DNA of 64,000 bases from Periplaneta americana (lineage: Eukaryota; Arthropoda; Insecta; Blattodea; Blattidae). Under the pieces are notes generated by a model. That model saw only the letters and a program-made list of their open reading frames with translations, ran no database searches and had not been told where the DNA came from. The position numbers and the translations under genes are program-made. Location: NCBI RefSeq assembly GCF_040183065.1, contig NC_091123.1, positions 7,287,501 through 7,351,500 of the forward strand. The letters run 5' to 3'. The stretch's first letter is position 1. Each line of letters begins with the position of its first letter. This document shows positions 22,501 to 33,822 of the stretch, one piece after another.

Positions 22501-25500
22501 AATAAAATACAAAAAGAAAGATAAATATAATGAAAACAAAGGAAATACAAGGAGAACAAGCGAAATAAAAGGAGAAGAAGGAGAATACAAGTGAATAAGT
22601 GGTATATATGGAAGGAAAGAAGGTCATAAGAGGAAAAATTTGAAGGCAAGGAAGAAAAATGAATGCAATGTGAATAAGGTAAAAGCAAGGATGGCAAGAG
22701 AAGACAAGGAAAACAAAAGGTATACAAGGAGATGAAGCGAGAATAAAATAAGAAGTAGAGTAATACAAGAAAAACAAAGGGAACCCAGGCTGAACAAGGG
22801 AAAGGCAAGGAGAAAAAGAGCGGTGACTGTCTGGCATGAACTGGGAACTATTGGAATTCCGAAAATTTCGCCAATGACGTAGTACTAAATGTGCAATTGA
22901 TAACTAATTCCTCCTAAACATAGTGGTCTGGAGACAACTTGGACTGATCATTTTCATTCATGTCTTTGTGTTGTGCAAGAAACAAAATTAAAAGAAAATA
23001 AAATCAATTTCGATGTCATCGCCAATTTATGTTTTTGATTTCAAAATAAGATCTATAAAATATTTATTAATATTTTTGTATAATTGTTGGATAAAGTGAC
23101 TTACAAATTCTGAATACGAACACAATTCGTCTGATTAGATTAGGGAGAAATCATTGTGCACAGTCGATGAGACAAAGAGGCCGTATGCAAAAAAAAAAAC
23201 ACTTTTCCGGGATCAGAGATGCAGAAAACTGGTATTTCCTTAAACATTTGCACATCATTGTTCGTACCTGCCACCACCATGTCCAGGTAATGCAGTTCCT
23301 GTAAGTTGTCATAGGTGAGTTTATTCTGGTGAGGGGCCAATACTCGGGCTATCTCCTCCCTCACTCTGTGCTGAATGTCAGGGTGCAAAGCCAGCTCGTA
23401 CAGGGAGAAACATAGAGTACTGGAGGTAGGCTCGGACCCGGCAAACAGGAAGAAGAAAACCTGTGCTACGTAGTCATCACTGTCCATGGCTGTCGGAGAA
23501 GTCATATGGTAGAGATCATTAGCAGAATTCGAAGAAATGCAGGAATAAATGAGTGAATGGACGAATAAAGATATTAGCCTATATAGATACTATCTACCTT
23601 AATTTCTGCACAAAATGTTAGAGAATGTTATAGTACAGATCTGAAGAAGAAATCAGTATGTGTAAGGAAATTACTTACTGGTTTTCGTGCCATTACTAGT
23701 GTCCATCTTTTCCTGGTTCATGAGCTCAATCAAACGGTCCAAGAAGTCGTTGCGCCCTGAGCCGTGTTTTTGTCTGTAATTAATAGTGATTGAACATGGT
23801 TTATTATTATTACTAATGGCTTTGTTTGATTCGTTAACACAACTGTAACATAGTTAAGGGTCCTGTTCTTTTTATAAAGGCGATGATGATAGTAAATCAG
23901 TCTTAACGTGACATGTAAGGGATCAAGATTGAAATACAAAGCATCTTCTCTTTACATAGAAACCTCTACAATCTCAATTGAAACGTGTGATTCAAAAACG
24001 CGTTAAGTCTACTTTAAGAAAGAACTGGTCTAGATTTTTAACCATCGATTTACAAACTGAGCGAGTTTTCAAGTTACACGCACAATCACAAAAACTTGTA
24101 TTGAAGGAAAGAAAGCTTAAAATATGACAGAAATCTGAAACATAATCATATAATATACTGTATGTATAAATCATAAAAATAACCAAATGGAAATAGCGAG
24201 TTTTGGGATTACAGTATTAAGTTGACTTATTTCTTTTTGTTGTATTTTTTTTTCGTTTAATTTTATTATTGGGTCTTAGAAGCCAATGCCCGTAGGGTAC
24301 GGATAATTCTGTGGATCACACATGAGACATGGACAATGGAGGCAATCTCTGGCGCGAGATCTCGACGTAAGGACTCCAGATCTCGGAATATATGTGTCGG
24401 TCAGTGGCCGTTAAATTTCAAATGGCTTATCTTACAACGTGGGGTCAGCGTATTGAAAAGCATATATTTATTTATTTATTTATTTTTATTTTTATCTATT
24501 TATTTATTTATGTCTATTACAAGGCAAAGCCCGAATTACAATAGACAGTACAGATTTGTTTAAAAAACATAGAATTGCATATAACATGAAAAAAAAGATA
24601 AAACAAACAAATGCAAGATACAAGTGTAATTACAAATTAAAAATTAAAAATGAAAAAAAAGGAAATAGATACTACCAAAATATAAGACACAGATATAGAT
24701 ATAAATGATAAATACCAAATAAAAATAAATTAAAAAGAGTTGAGTATAGATATCACAGCCAAAAATGTAAAATGTAGCTATAATTGGCAAATTACAGAGT
24801 AAATATAACACTATGTTAATAAATTCAGTATACAGTAATATATAGTAGCATTAAAACTCTCCTCCCATCCCCTCACTTCCCCACCGTAACTGTGACGTTG
24901 CACAGAGGCAGAGATATACTCCGAGATCTGTACCTCCTAAAGACAACACGAACACATATTTGTTATTGACAACGGACGGAACATTCGGGGTAGATGGTAA
25001 CTAGATTACAATTCGGCATTCGCCTTTGCGAGTGGGGAGAACCTTTACACTAACAGATTGACCGTCCTCGGAATTTGAAGCCGGGTCTCCCGAATGAGAG
25101 TCCGAGACGATACCGCCTCGATCAGCCTCTCGTTATTGTATGTTATTCACTTAACTTTAAAGCAAGTGTAATGAGGTTTTAGGAAGAAGCTGTCCTTTTT
25201 TATAAATAATATAATGGAATCTGTAAGTCAAGAAAAACGAGATAATTAGAAAGTTATACAAATCTTGCATATATACAAACTGACTTCAGTTTCTGCATAA
25301 ATTATGTTTCATAACTGATGGTAAACTAACTATAACAAAAAGAAGTAGTCGATGACCAATAGTCGTTAACATAAAAATAAAGTTTTTTTTGTTAATCCAT
25401 TCGGAGAAAATTTTACTTAAACAAATTTCCCATATTATATAAGTATCTTTTGTACAGTGTATTAGAAAAACATTCAATATTTTGAGAAATCGTTATATTC

Positions 25501-28500
25501 TGTGATGTTGATGAACGAGTAATCGCATTTCGGAAGGTTTTATATGTCTAGAATTTGTTTCCTGGTTTGATTAATACTGCCACGTCTCAAATTATTCAAT
25601 GTTTTTTTTTTGACATTCTGTATTTAGTGAGACTATTCTGACTTCTGTCACGTTAGCAAAGTAAACAGTGTGAATTAACCTGTACTCCACGGTGGTCCAC
25701 ACAAGCCTCCTGAGGAACTCCGTTGTGTCCTCGTCCACGAACCGCAGCTTGAAGAAGCTCTGCAAGGCGGGACACACGAACATAGTGAGACAGGCCAGCC
25801 CCTTGCTGATGGAGAAGTCCATGATGCCTTCTATATGCTTCTTGTATTCGGAGTTAGGGTTCTCCAGCGAGTTGCCGTCGATGCCCAAGACGCAAGAGGC
25901 GATCACGTCCATGGTGTACCGCATGGTGGCGTCCTTCACGAGCACGGCGGAACCTGGGGACCGCGTGTTGAATTATTCATCCTGCCCAGCGCGTCTCTCT
26001 GTTGGGTAAAAGCGAGGAGGGAAGAAAGAAATAAAGAAAAATTTACGTTAGTTTATGAATGGATAGTTGGGTAGGTAGATAGTGAGACAAAGAGGCAGGC
26101 GTACGGACGGACGGATAGACAGATATGTAGGTTGATAAGTAGACAAGTAGATACGTAGGTAGATATGTACATAAGTAGGTAGATACATACCTTGTGAACA
26201 GTAAGTAATGTCAGGAGGTTATTCTTTGAGATATTTCAAACAATTTTGCTTCCTTTTCGAGATAAATATTCTTTTGGGAAAGCCATTGATGTACTTGCCG
26301 ATATGCTCAGTCAATTAAAGAGAGCATATTATTATTGTTTAATTTTGTCCTTTGAATGCAGAAATTGGTCCTAACAAATCATGTAACCTTGTAAATTTCC
26401 TTCGCAGAACGAAAAGTTATATTTGTTCGGATCAAATTTCTGTAAATTTAAGGGGAAAAAGTAATAAAATTCTTTTCATCACTTGTTCTCACAGTACACT
26501 ATTGTCTTAAATTGACTGAGCATGTTAGGCATTAGTCAACGGCTTTCACAAAACACGCTATGAAATGAATAATTTCGAGGGAAAAATTGTTCCGGGGCCG
26601 GGTATCGATCCCGGGACTTCTGGTTGAACGTACCAGCGCTCTGCCAACTGAGCTACCCGGAAACTCCACCCGACACCGTCTCAACTTTTCTCTTTATATC
26701 CACACAACTCGCGTGGGCTGACGAAACGCCAGAGACCCACATCGAGTGCACACAAACTCTGTGTGACTTGGAATTGTGGTTTTCTGTTAACGTACACAGT
26801 GACGTATGTATTATGCAAATCTAGTCTTTCAGGCAAAGCTTCCTGTAAAGCAGATTTGAATAATTTCGAGGGAAAAATTGTTCCGGGGCCGGGTATCGAT
26901 CCCGGGACCTCGGGTTGAACGTACCAGCGCTCTGCCAACTGAGCTACCCGGGAACTCCACCCGACACCGTCTCAACTTTTCCCTTTATATCCACACAACT
27001 CGCGTGGGCTGACGAAACGCCAGAGACCCACATCGAGTGCACACAAACACTGTGTGACTTGGAATTGTGGTTTTCTGTTAACGTACACAGTGACGTATGT
27101 ATTATGCAAATCTAGTCTTTCAGGTAAAGCTTCCTGTAAAGCAGATTTGAATAATTTCGAGGGAAAAATTGTTCCGGGGCCGGGTATCGATCCCGGGACC
27201 TCGGGTTGAACGTACCAGCGCTCTGCCAACTGAGCTACCCGGGAACTCCACCCGACACCGTCTCAACTTTTCCCTTTATATCCACACAACTCGCGTGGGC
27301 TGACGAAACGCCAGAGACCCACATCGAGTGCACACAAACTCTATGTGACTTGGAATTGTGGTTTTCTGTTAACGTACACAGTGACGTATGTATTATGCAA
27401 ATCTAGTCTTTCAGGTAAAGCTTCCTGTAAAGCAGATTTGAATAATTTCGACGGAAAAATTGTTCCGGGGCCGGGTATCGATCCCGGGACCTCTGGTTGA
27501 ACGTACCAGCGCTCTGCCAACTGAGCTACCCGGGAACTCCACCCGACACCGTCTCAACTTTTCCCTTTATATCCACACAACTCGCGTGGGCTGACGAAAC
27601 GCCAGAGACCCACATCGAGTGCACACAAACTCTGTGTGACTTGGAATTGTGGTTTTCTGTTAACGTACACAGTGACGTATGTATTATGCAAATCTAGTCT
27701 TTCAGGTAAAGCTTCCTGTAAAGCAGATTTGAATAATTTCGAGGGAAAATTGTTCCGGGGCCGGGTATCGATCCCGGGACTTCTGGTTGAACGTACCAGC
27801 GCTCTGCCAACTGAGCTACCCGGGAACTCCACCCGACACCGTCTCATTATCTGCAGAAACTAATCAAACAATTAAGAGGGCTTTCAGGGATGATTCAATG
27901 AGCGAAACCAAGATAAAACTGTGGTAGTGATGCTTCTATGATGACTGGGAATACACAACATGCAATACACATTCTGGAAGACCTACAACAAGGAGAACAC
28001 CCTCTGCTTTACAGGAAGCCTTACCTGAAAGACTAGATTTGCACGCTATGAAATGTTTTTATATAAAACAATTTTTATCTCGAAAAGATGCAAAAACTTG
28101 CAAAATTGTGGGAGAATTTTGTTTGAAATATCTCAAAGAATAGCCCTCTGAAATTAATTACTTTGCTTATGTTTCATTCTGTATAGTTAGATAGGTATAT
28201 TGTTCAATGGATAATGTAGATATCTAAGCAGGTAGATGAAAAGAGGTCAGCAAACCGGTAGATAAATAGATACATATGCAGGTAGATAATTAGTAAGTGA
28301 GGAGGTAGCTGAAAAGAGGTAGATACAAAACTAGGAAGATAGATACATAAATAGATGAGCAAGTACGTATGTAAGTGAGGAAGAAAACACAAATATCGAG
28401 GAAGAAAGTAGAAACGCAAGGAAGAAAGGAGATAAATCACTAGTTAACTAGTAGATATATTGCTATGTGGTCAGTTGATTGGTTAGTTACGTTGATGGAT

Positions 28501-29148
28501 GAAATGCTGCTTATCTAGATAGAAATTAGTTAGTGTGGGTGGAAGGACATACGAAGGCCTGGATACACAAACTCATAGATGCACGCACTGCAGAACTGAT
28601 TACTGACATGATCTCATGTACTCACCATCAGCCGTTGTTTCTTCCAGCATACGAGTCAGTTGTGTGGCGCAGGCTTCAACCTGTTCGAACATTTTCTTCG
28701 TCTTTCCAGCTGAGAAGGATGGCTCCAATTTCGTCCTTACGTACCTCCATCGCTGTCCTTTCAGAAGACCTATAGATTTCCCCATAAAGGGGTCAACTTT
28801 CTCATCAGCTCTTACAACTCTGTCTATAAAATTGTGCGAATCCTTAATCAGAATATTCTTGACTAACTCCAAGTCCACCACCACCAAACACGGCTGGTCG
28901 AAACAGAAGATCCCCACGTACGGCTTGTCCTGGTTTTCATCGTACACTTTCTTCAAGAAGAGTCCTATGTTTGTCTTCTGGAGGACTGTGTCCTTCAAGT
29001 TACCCACGAAGGGAATCGGACTTAAGTATGGAATACCGAGTTTTTTCCAGAAATTAAAATTCCTGACCATGTAACAACACAGAGCAACAAAAATTACAGT
29101 TAAGAAGGCGATTGGATATAAAATTATCGATGCTAAGGTCACTTCCAT
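19539..29148 (-). CDS. Cytochrome P450, CYP6-type (P450-2), altered I-helix
   Basis: 514-residue CYP6-type enzyme. Coding exons: 29148-28626, 25953-25680, 23773-23679, 23489-23268, 21133-20870 and 19705-19539. Lengths and phases match its neighbours. It has the N-terminal anchor, WxxxR (134/138), ExxR (372/375), PERF and FGEGPRICIG with Cys458. The oddity is the I-helix: AGSEPTSST stands where the others have AGFETSS, so the conserved Thr318 of the oxygen-activation pair is Pro and Phe316 is Ser, with no change in length. The rest of the frame is open. It may be an enzyme with changed chemistry, weak activity or early decay. Intron 1 carries a tRNA-like array, intron 4 a Tc1 remnant and intron 5 a 0.7-kb insertion. 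Confidence 0.92.
20156..20860. mobile_element. Unclassified 0.7-kb insertion in intron 5 of P450-2
   Basis: Relative to the other three genes, about 700 bp interrupts intron 5 a few bases from the exon 5 donor: the shared sequence stops at ...TTGCTTTTG and resumes at ATTTACC. No clear inverted ends, tail or coding frame are visible. Confidence 0.5.
21330..22810. repeat. 20-bp purine-rich minisatellite, intron 4 of P450-2
   Basis: Same array as in P450-1, here longer and split by a Tc1-like remnant at 21763-22138. The minus-strand open frames across it are low-complexity Ser/Pro/Cys/Leu/Phe artefacts. Confidence 0.85.
21763..22138 (+). mobile_element. Internally deleted Tc1-like transposon
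   Basis: Inverted ends start CACTATCTACCAAAAAGTAA on both sides, with TA duplications at 21761-21762 and 22139-22140. The 376-bp interior translates as the transposase C-terminus: RLDWPAQSPDLSHIEHL, then a TGA where Tc1 proteins usually have Trp, then DELDRRLRFREMRPTS and MPDRVAAVIATRGG. The DNA-binding and most catalytic sequence is gone, so it can move only in trans. Confidence 0.92.
24270..25140 (-). mobile_element. SINE in intron 2 of P450-2, split by a second element
   Basis: A minus-strand tRNA-headed SINE, with its head near 25135, is homologous to copies in P450-3 (39680-39990) and P450-4 (52560-52900). Here 24377-24930 is extra DNA with inverted ends CAGATCTCGGAATATAT and CAGATCTCGGAGTATAT, probably a small DNA element with a TA target. 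Inside it is a (TATT)n stretch near 24470-24510. Confidence 0.65.
26568..28041 (-). repeat. Five-copy tandem array of tRNA-like units, 291-bp period
   Basis: Five minus-strand tRNA-like sequences have their 3' ends at 26590, 26881, 27172, 27463 and 27753 (period 290-291). The D-arm is GCTC/GAGC, the anticodon stem CTGGT/ACCAG around ACGTTCA (anticodon GTT by position, C at base 33), the T-arm is CCGGG/CCCGG, and a T-run (AATTTTTC) follows the acceptor. The whole 1474-bp block is bounded by a perfect 14-bp duplication, CACGCTATGAAATG (26554-26567, 28042-28055); the paralogues have a single copy there. It lies in intron 1 in the same sense as the gene. The 27848-28015 segment is transposase-derived. 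Confidence 0.85.
27848..28020 (+). mobile_element. Mariner-type HTH fragment inside the tRNA-like array
   Basis: Plus-strand translation gives ETNQTIKRAFRDDSMSETKI, then two stops, then THSGRPTTRRTP. The SETxIKLW and SGRP blocks match the N-terminal helix-turn-helix region of mariner-family transposases. It runs straight into the unit sequence that reads ALQEALPERLDL, which also occurs in each repeat unit. Confidence 0.6.
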
Positions 29149-29290
29149 TGTGATATAAAAATGTTAACGTGATTTTTGTGACAGAATCAGAGTTCTTTCT
29201 TCTGCAGAATAAACAAATGTGAAATGATTATAAGTAGAATAGCAACTGAGCTTGCATTGCAGTAATGCAGTACGTTGACTCGAGATAACT
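29149..29290 (-). promoter_or_regulatory. Conserved proximal upstream block of P450-2
   Basis: Aligns with the upstream blocks of the other three genes, including CTGCATTACTGC and TTATCTCGAG. Likely 5' UTR and core promoter. Upstream similarity continues with gaps to about 30190. Confidence 0.45.
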
Positions 29291-30021
29291 GAGTATAGCC
29301 AGACGTATGAACTAGATATACTCGAATGATGACGCGCTTAGGCCGGTTTTAGTGACCTCGTCTGGTATATGCCGTAGTAATTTGTTTTCTGTTGTCGGTG
29401 GCAGTGAACTTTACTTATAGAATGGCTCTGTTAAGAATGTGTCAAACAGAGGCGTTATTTGGCAGGGGGGCAATGTTGGACGGTTGCCCCTCCTGAATTT
29501 AAGATTAAAAATTAATAATTGAGCAGTACTACCAAAAAACGTGAGAATTGAACGTTTAATGTTAAAATATTGGTTCAACTTTCATAAAAGCTGAAGAAAT
29601 AAACGACGAGGTTTGTTGGGATTAATTCAGGAAATAGGACTTCCCTTATAAGACAACAGCTCAACTTTAAAAAGTAAATTTTAGAGGATAAAGTTTTATT
29701 TGAATTATTCATTTCTAGATTACATTTAATTAAAAAGGTTTAGGTTATAGATGTACGTTGTAATTTTTGAGAGTAAATGGAAAGATATAATATTTTTTTC
29801 TGAAGTTTTAAAAGACTTTCCTTATTTTTTGTTTACAAGACCAATATTGTTTTATTAAATTATTAAAACTAATTATAATTATTTTTCTTCTGTTGTATTC
29901 TGCATATATAGCATCATATTTTAAGTTTTGTGTATGTTGGGTACAGAAAAATTAACGCATATTTAAGCTTGACTTGGCATGTTGTTTTTATTTTAGCTCT
30001 TCTTTGCTGTACTGAATTAAA

Positions 30022-30037
30022 CTTTGCTTCAATACTA

Positions 30038-30081
<44 letters not shown>
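30022..30081. repeat. (AAT)n microsatellite
   Basis: About 19 AAT units upstream of P450-2. The counterpart upstream of P450-3 (45632-45681) is also expanded; P450-1 has only a short form near 17585. Confidence 0.9.
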
Positions 30082-30082
<1 letters not shown>

Positions 30083-31080
30083 TTATTTCTAGAACAAAGG
30101 TAAGTTACATATTTTTTTACATATAAAAACCACTCTAGCGCTCCCAGAAAAATCAGGCTGCATACTTGTGATCATGTGGGATTCCACAAAATTTTAAGAG
30201 TTTTTATTAAGTAACATAGTAAAATCTAAAACGATAAAAAGAAAAACTCATAATTATTACAGTAATTGAAACTATTTTATACTTTCTCTCTAAACAATAA
30301 TCTTTAATTGATTTTTTAAAATAAGGAGCTCTAGCAAATTGAATGTTTGATAATTTAACTTTATCTTATTGTAGAGCCTTGGACCGAAGTTGCTACTGTG
30401 ATTATAAACTGCTACTGCGATACACTTAGGTTCTGTCAAGCATATGTTGTCAGATCTTTTAATTTTATGTTTAAGGGGTTAGGTACAGCTTACAACAGTA
30501 AAATGTTGGAAATATTCAACATTTTTTCCTCCATTATTTTACTTTGTTATAAGAAAAAAATATGTTTACAATTAAAAAATTATTTACATTTTTGTTTTAA
30601 AAATTCAATTCACTGTGCATTGATGAAGCGTTTCCCACATAACTAATAAACTATCCAACATTCTGTGATGAAATATTTTGTGTGTATTTATACATTCTTT
30701 CCATTTTACCCATAATGTTATAATAAATAATGATAAAGTCATGGCATAATACATTCATGAACTTGATGTTAATTACTAAAACAGTCACAAAGAGACAGAA
30801 AAAGTTATATTTTCTCTCTTTCTCTCTTAAAAAACATAAAAAGCACTTGGTTGTATTTGAACGCACGACTTCACGAAACGCTATCATTACGCTATAATAG
30901 TTATATGGCGAACACTTTAATTATAACTATAGATATCAGGCAACGTAGGCCACCAACATTTACCATCGCCTGTCTCGAATTATAGCGGAGATACCCGAAG
31001 GGAGCTTACTTTCTAGAGAGCGGCCGTTTTTTCTTTTGACATCAGTACACAAACTGTCGGAGTTCCCAGCCTCGTGAGAC
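30082..31080. other. Intergenic, nothing recognised
   Basis: The first part aligns with the upstream DNA of P450-3. No coding sequence is recognised in the rest. Confidence 0.4.
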
Positions 31081-31088
31081 CACGTATT

Positions 31089-31503
31089 CAGTGTTGCCAA
31101 CTGGACGGAAATTCCTTCGAAATTGACGGAATTTCAACGTAGCGGACGGGAAAAAAATGGCTTTGACGGGTGACGGATTTTCTGACGGGAATTACGATTT
31201 ACATCGTCTTTTGACATTTTTAGCTGCTGTCATTTTTAATTGTTTAATTTTTGGGAGATTTTAGTTTTTATTTGAACAGCCCTGCCTGTTCCGTACTATG
31301 TTTAAGAATGTCCTGTTTCAAATTTGCTCGTAATCAAGTCAATGTTGACGAATAATTATTTTAATCAGAATTAGTAAGTAAGTTGTGTTAAAATTGCTTG
31401 TATATATATTGGGTATTATTATTTTTTTTTTAATTTTGACGGATTCTGACGGATTTCCAGGTGTTATACTGACGGGGGTACAATTTATGTGTTGGCAACA
31501 CTG
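31089..31503. mobile_element. Non-autonomous hAT-type element
   Basis: Inverted ends CAGTGTTGCCAAC on both sides enclose 415 bp, with a perfect 8-bp duplication CACGTATT at 31081-31088 and 31504-31511. An 8-bp duplication and CAGNG ends are hallmarks of hAT transposons. The interior has repeated TGACGG motifs and no transposase. Confidence 0.9.
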
Positions 31504-32299
31504 CACGTATTCAACTGTTATTACACTGCCTTTGTAAACTCAGTGTTGAGTCGTCTATGTCTTAGCGTTAGCACGCTGGTCTTCTATGCAGGCGTCCAGG
31601 TCGTAGTGGAATATATGGTGGACATAGCCAACGTTTCAAAGGGGTTTTCTCTGGACACTCCCATTTCCCTGTGTAATTCTGCCAACACTCCACCTTCTCA
31701 TTTCATCTATTACCTACAGTAGTTAAAAATAGACTGAAGTGAAGTCTTCGAGGTTGTTGGGGTTTACGATTCTGATATGGGAAGGGCTTGGGGCTGGGAG
31801 CTGATCTATGAGAGTTGAGGAGGGGTGACCCACCTGTCAGCGTCAGATTTACGAATGCCACCCGGATAGGGTTGTAGGCCTATATTCGTTGGATTTCACG
31901 GACTATCAGTGATTTTAAGTTTAAGGAGAAACACGGGGCCGAAAAGACAGAAGTCCGCGATTTTGAATGCAGTGGGGCAGAAATCTGGTAAAATTGAAAT
32001 AATTTGTGGGATAGTATGGAAATGACTTTCAAATGGATGCAAGCCTTGAGAACTGAATGTGTGCTGATGAAATTGAAATCTTTCTTATCGAACAACAAAG
32101 AGGAAAGTTCTAAATACATGCTCTCACTTGAATTCTGATATCACAGCTGTGTTTCTGTGTCGCTTCTTTCCCAACATCAATGTTACACAGGATAAAGTTA
32201 CTTATTCAAGAACCACTTTGTCTTCAGCGTCATGTTCTTCATAGAATGAAGGATGGTTGAAAAAATCAGAACTTCAGGTCATCATATTAGCCTACGTAA

Positions 32300-32416
32300 T
32301 CAAGTGTGTCTGATGAAAGTCATGGGAATCTTGTCCTTTGCCAACAATGTGAAGGCCTTGGGGTCTGGAATAAGAGGAATGGGTGTTCCTTGCAGGGCGC
32401 CACCTCGCATTTGGAT
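32300..32416 (-). pseudogene. Decayed last exon of a P450
   Basis: About 117 bp match the last exon of the P450 genes, from the ...TPIPL region to the stop codon at 32300-32302 (ending HT and stop). The 5' part of the exon with its acceptor is missing. One base is lost within what should read GTGTATCC on plus (here GTGTTCC), shifting the frame. Flanking DNA at 32160-32290 matches the 3' flank of P450-4. It is a relic of a further gene copy or a partial duplication. Confidence 0.85.
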
Positions 32417-32976
32417 GCATAACATCATAAAAATGGTCTAATGATCCTAGTCGTTGGTGAATGTTTCTCCTTTTAAAGATGTCAAGAACTCTGCTCTTTT
32501 GAACCAGATTTTGTTATCCGACTTTTCACATTCTCCACAGCCAAAATATTTTGTACGGCCAAAAGTATTATTCAAATAGTTGTTTGGTGGGCAGTATTGA
32601 AATCCTGCTGCTTTTACTCAAAATTTTGTTATGCATGCTTCTTGGTGGAAGTTGTTGGATATAGTTTCGCTCCTGGCCACAGTGTTTCATCATCTTGCGC
32701 TTATTTTGTCTTCAGTCTGTAGGCTTAGCCATTTTTTTTCAGACGAATTTCAAATCAGATTTACTCCCTTACCATATTGAAGTATCACCATGGCAAGATT
32801 ACAGAGAATTTTAATTAGTGGTACGGTTTAGGTAACTGACAGGGCGAGGTCTGTGACACATAGGGTTGGCAGAGTTTCATAATGTGAGTGACAGCTCGAA
32901 TAAACTGGAATACAACATGAGCAATTTAATAACAAATCACAGAGAAATATGTGAGCGCCGTCTCAGAGCACCCTAG

Positions 32977-33060
32977 TCATTCATTCATTCATTCATTCAT
33001 TCATTCATTCATTCATTCATTCATTCATTCATTCATTCATTCGTTCATTCATTCATTCAT
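32977..33060. repeat. (TCAT)n microsatellite
   Basis: About 20 TCAT units with one TCGT variant. A short version of the same tract precedes homologous sequence at 47020-47040. Confidence 0.9.
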
Positions 33061-33820
33061 ATTTCGTTGCTTTCCACTGTTCCTTCTTTCTATATTTTCC
33101 TGTTTGATGCGTGAAACGTCTATATTCGATCTACAAGAAGAAAAAGTTCGTAACTTTTGCCATCAAAGGTTCACTCTGACGTCACTCGTGGCACCATGGA
33201 AATAGAAATGTAAGGACTACATTGTGCCTCGTGGTTTTCTGTACGGTTCTGTCCCTAATGTGTCCCCTATTCGGTTGCGTAATGCCTTGATTTATTTTGT
33301 TTATTTTTGTTTTAGTTCTTATTTCTATTGTTATAAATAAAGATCGTTTTCTTAGTCCCACAACATTGAAATGATTATAGGTGAGCATGGGTACACAATA
33401 CGGCACGTGCCTTCAGTAGCCGCCGTGCTCAAAATCACAACAAATAACGCGCACTACAAGGTCACCCCTAGTTGAGATAAAGGTGCATAAAACAAGTGTA
33501 CGAAAGTACAGAAGTGGGTACGGAATTCGGAAGACAATATGTCCGTTAAGTGGCTACATAATTCTGTGTAATTTATGCAAGTCTGACGTAATATGTTCTA
33601 AAAGATGATATTTAGAGCAGCAATGAAATTAAAGAAAAATAAATCATTTGAAATTTATAGGAAGAAGTAAGTCTGACGATCTACATTCATCTAGTAATTC
33701 AGTGCCAGTGGACGAATTTAGCAGAGATCTGTGTGAAATGATGGTGTATACCAACATTCCTTTCAACAAAGTTGAGGACAAGCACTTTAAACATTTTGTT
33801 GGAAAGAATACTTGTACACA
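33061..33820. other. Intergenic, paralogous segments
   Basis: 33061-33400 aligns with 47040-47540 but lacks the MITE found there. 33620-33820 aligns with 62600-62720 plus 63888-63990 but lacks the hAT element found there. No gene is recognised. These are useful empty sites. Confidence 0.75.
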
Positions 33821-33822
33821 AG

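Larger units (their letters stand above)
26190..28170. repeat. Palindromic foldback in intron 1 of P450-2, interrupted
   Basis: The same palindrome as at 15240-15795. The right arm is split by the tRNA-like array insertion 26568-28041, so the two arms are now about 1.5 kb further apart. GATA-like repeats flank it on both sides. Confidence 0.8.

Noticed and set aside
26624-27697. Four tandem copies of a 66-residue open frame on the plus strand
   Set aside because: They arise from the 291-bp tRNA-like repeat unit, cross the tRNA-like structure antisense, and have no protein-like conservation beyond the DNA repeat.
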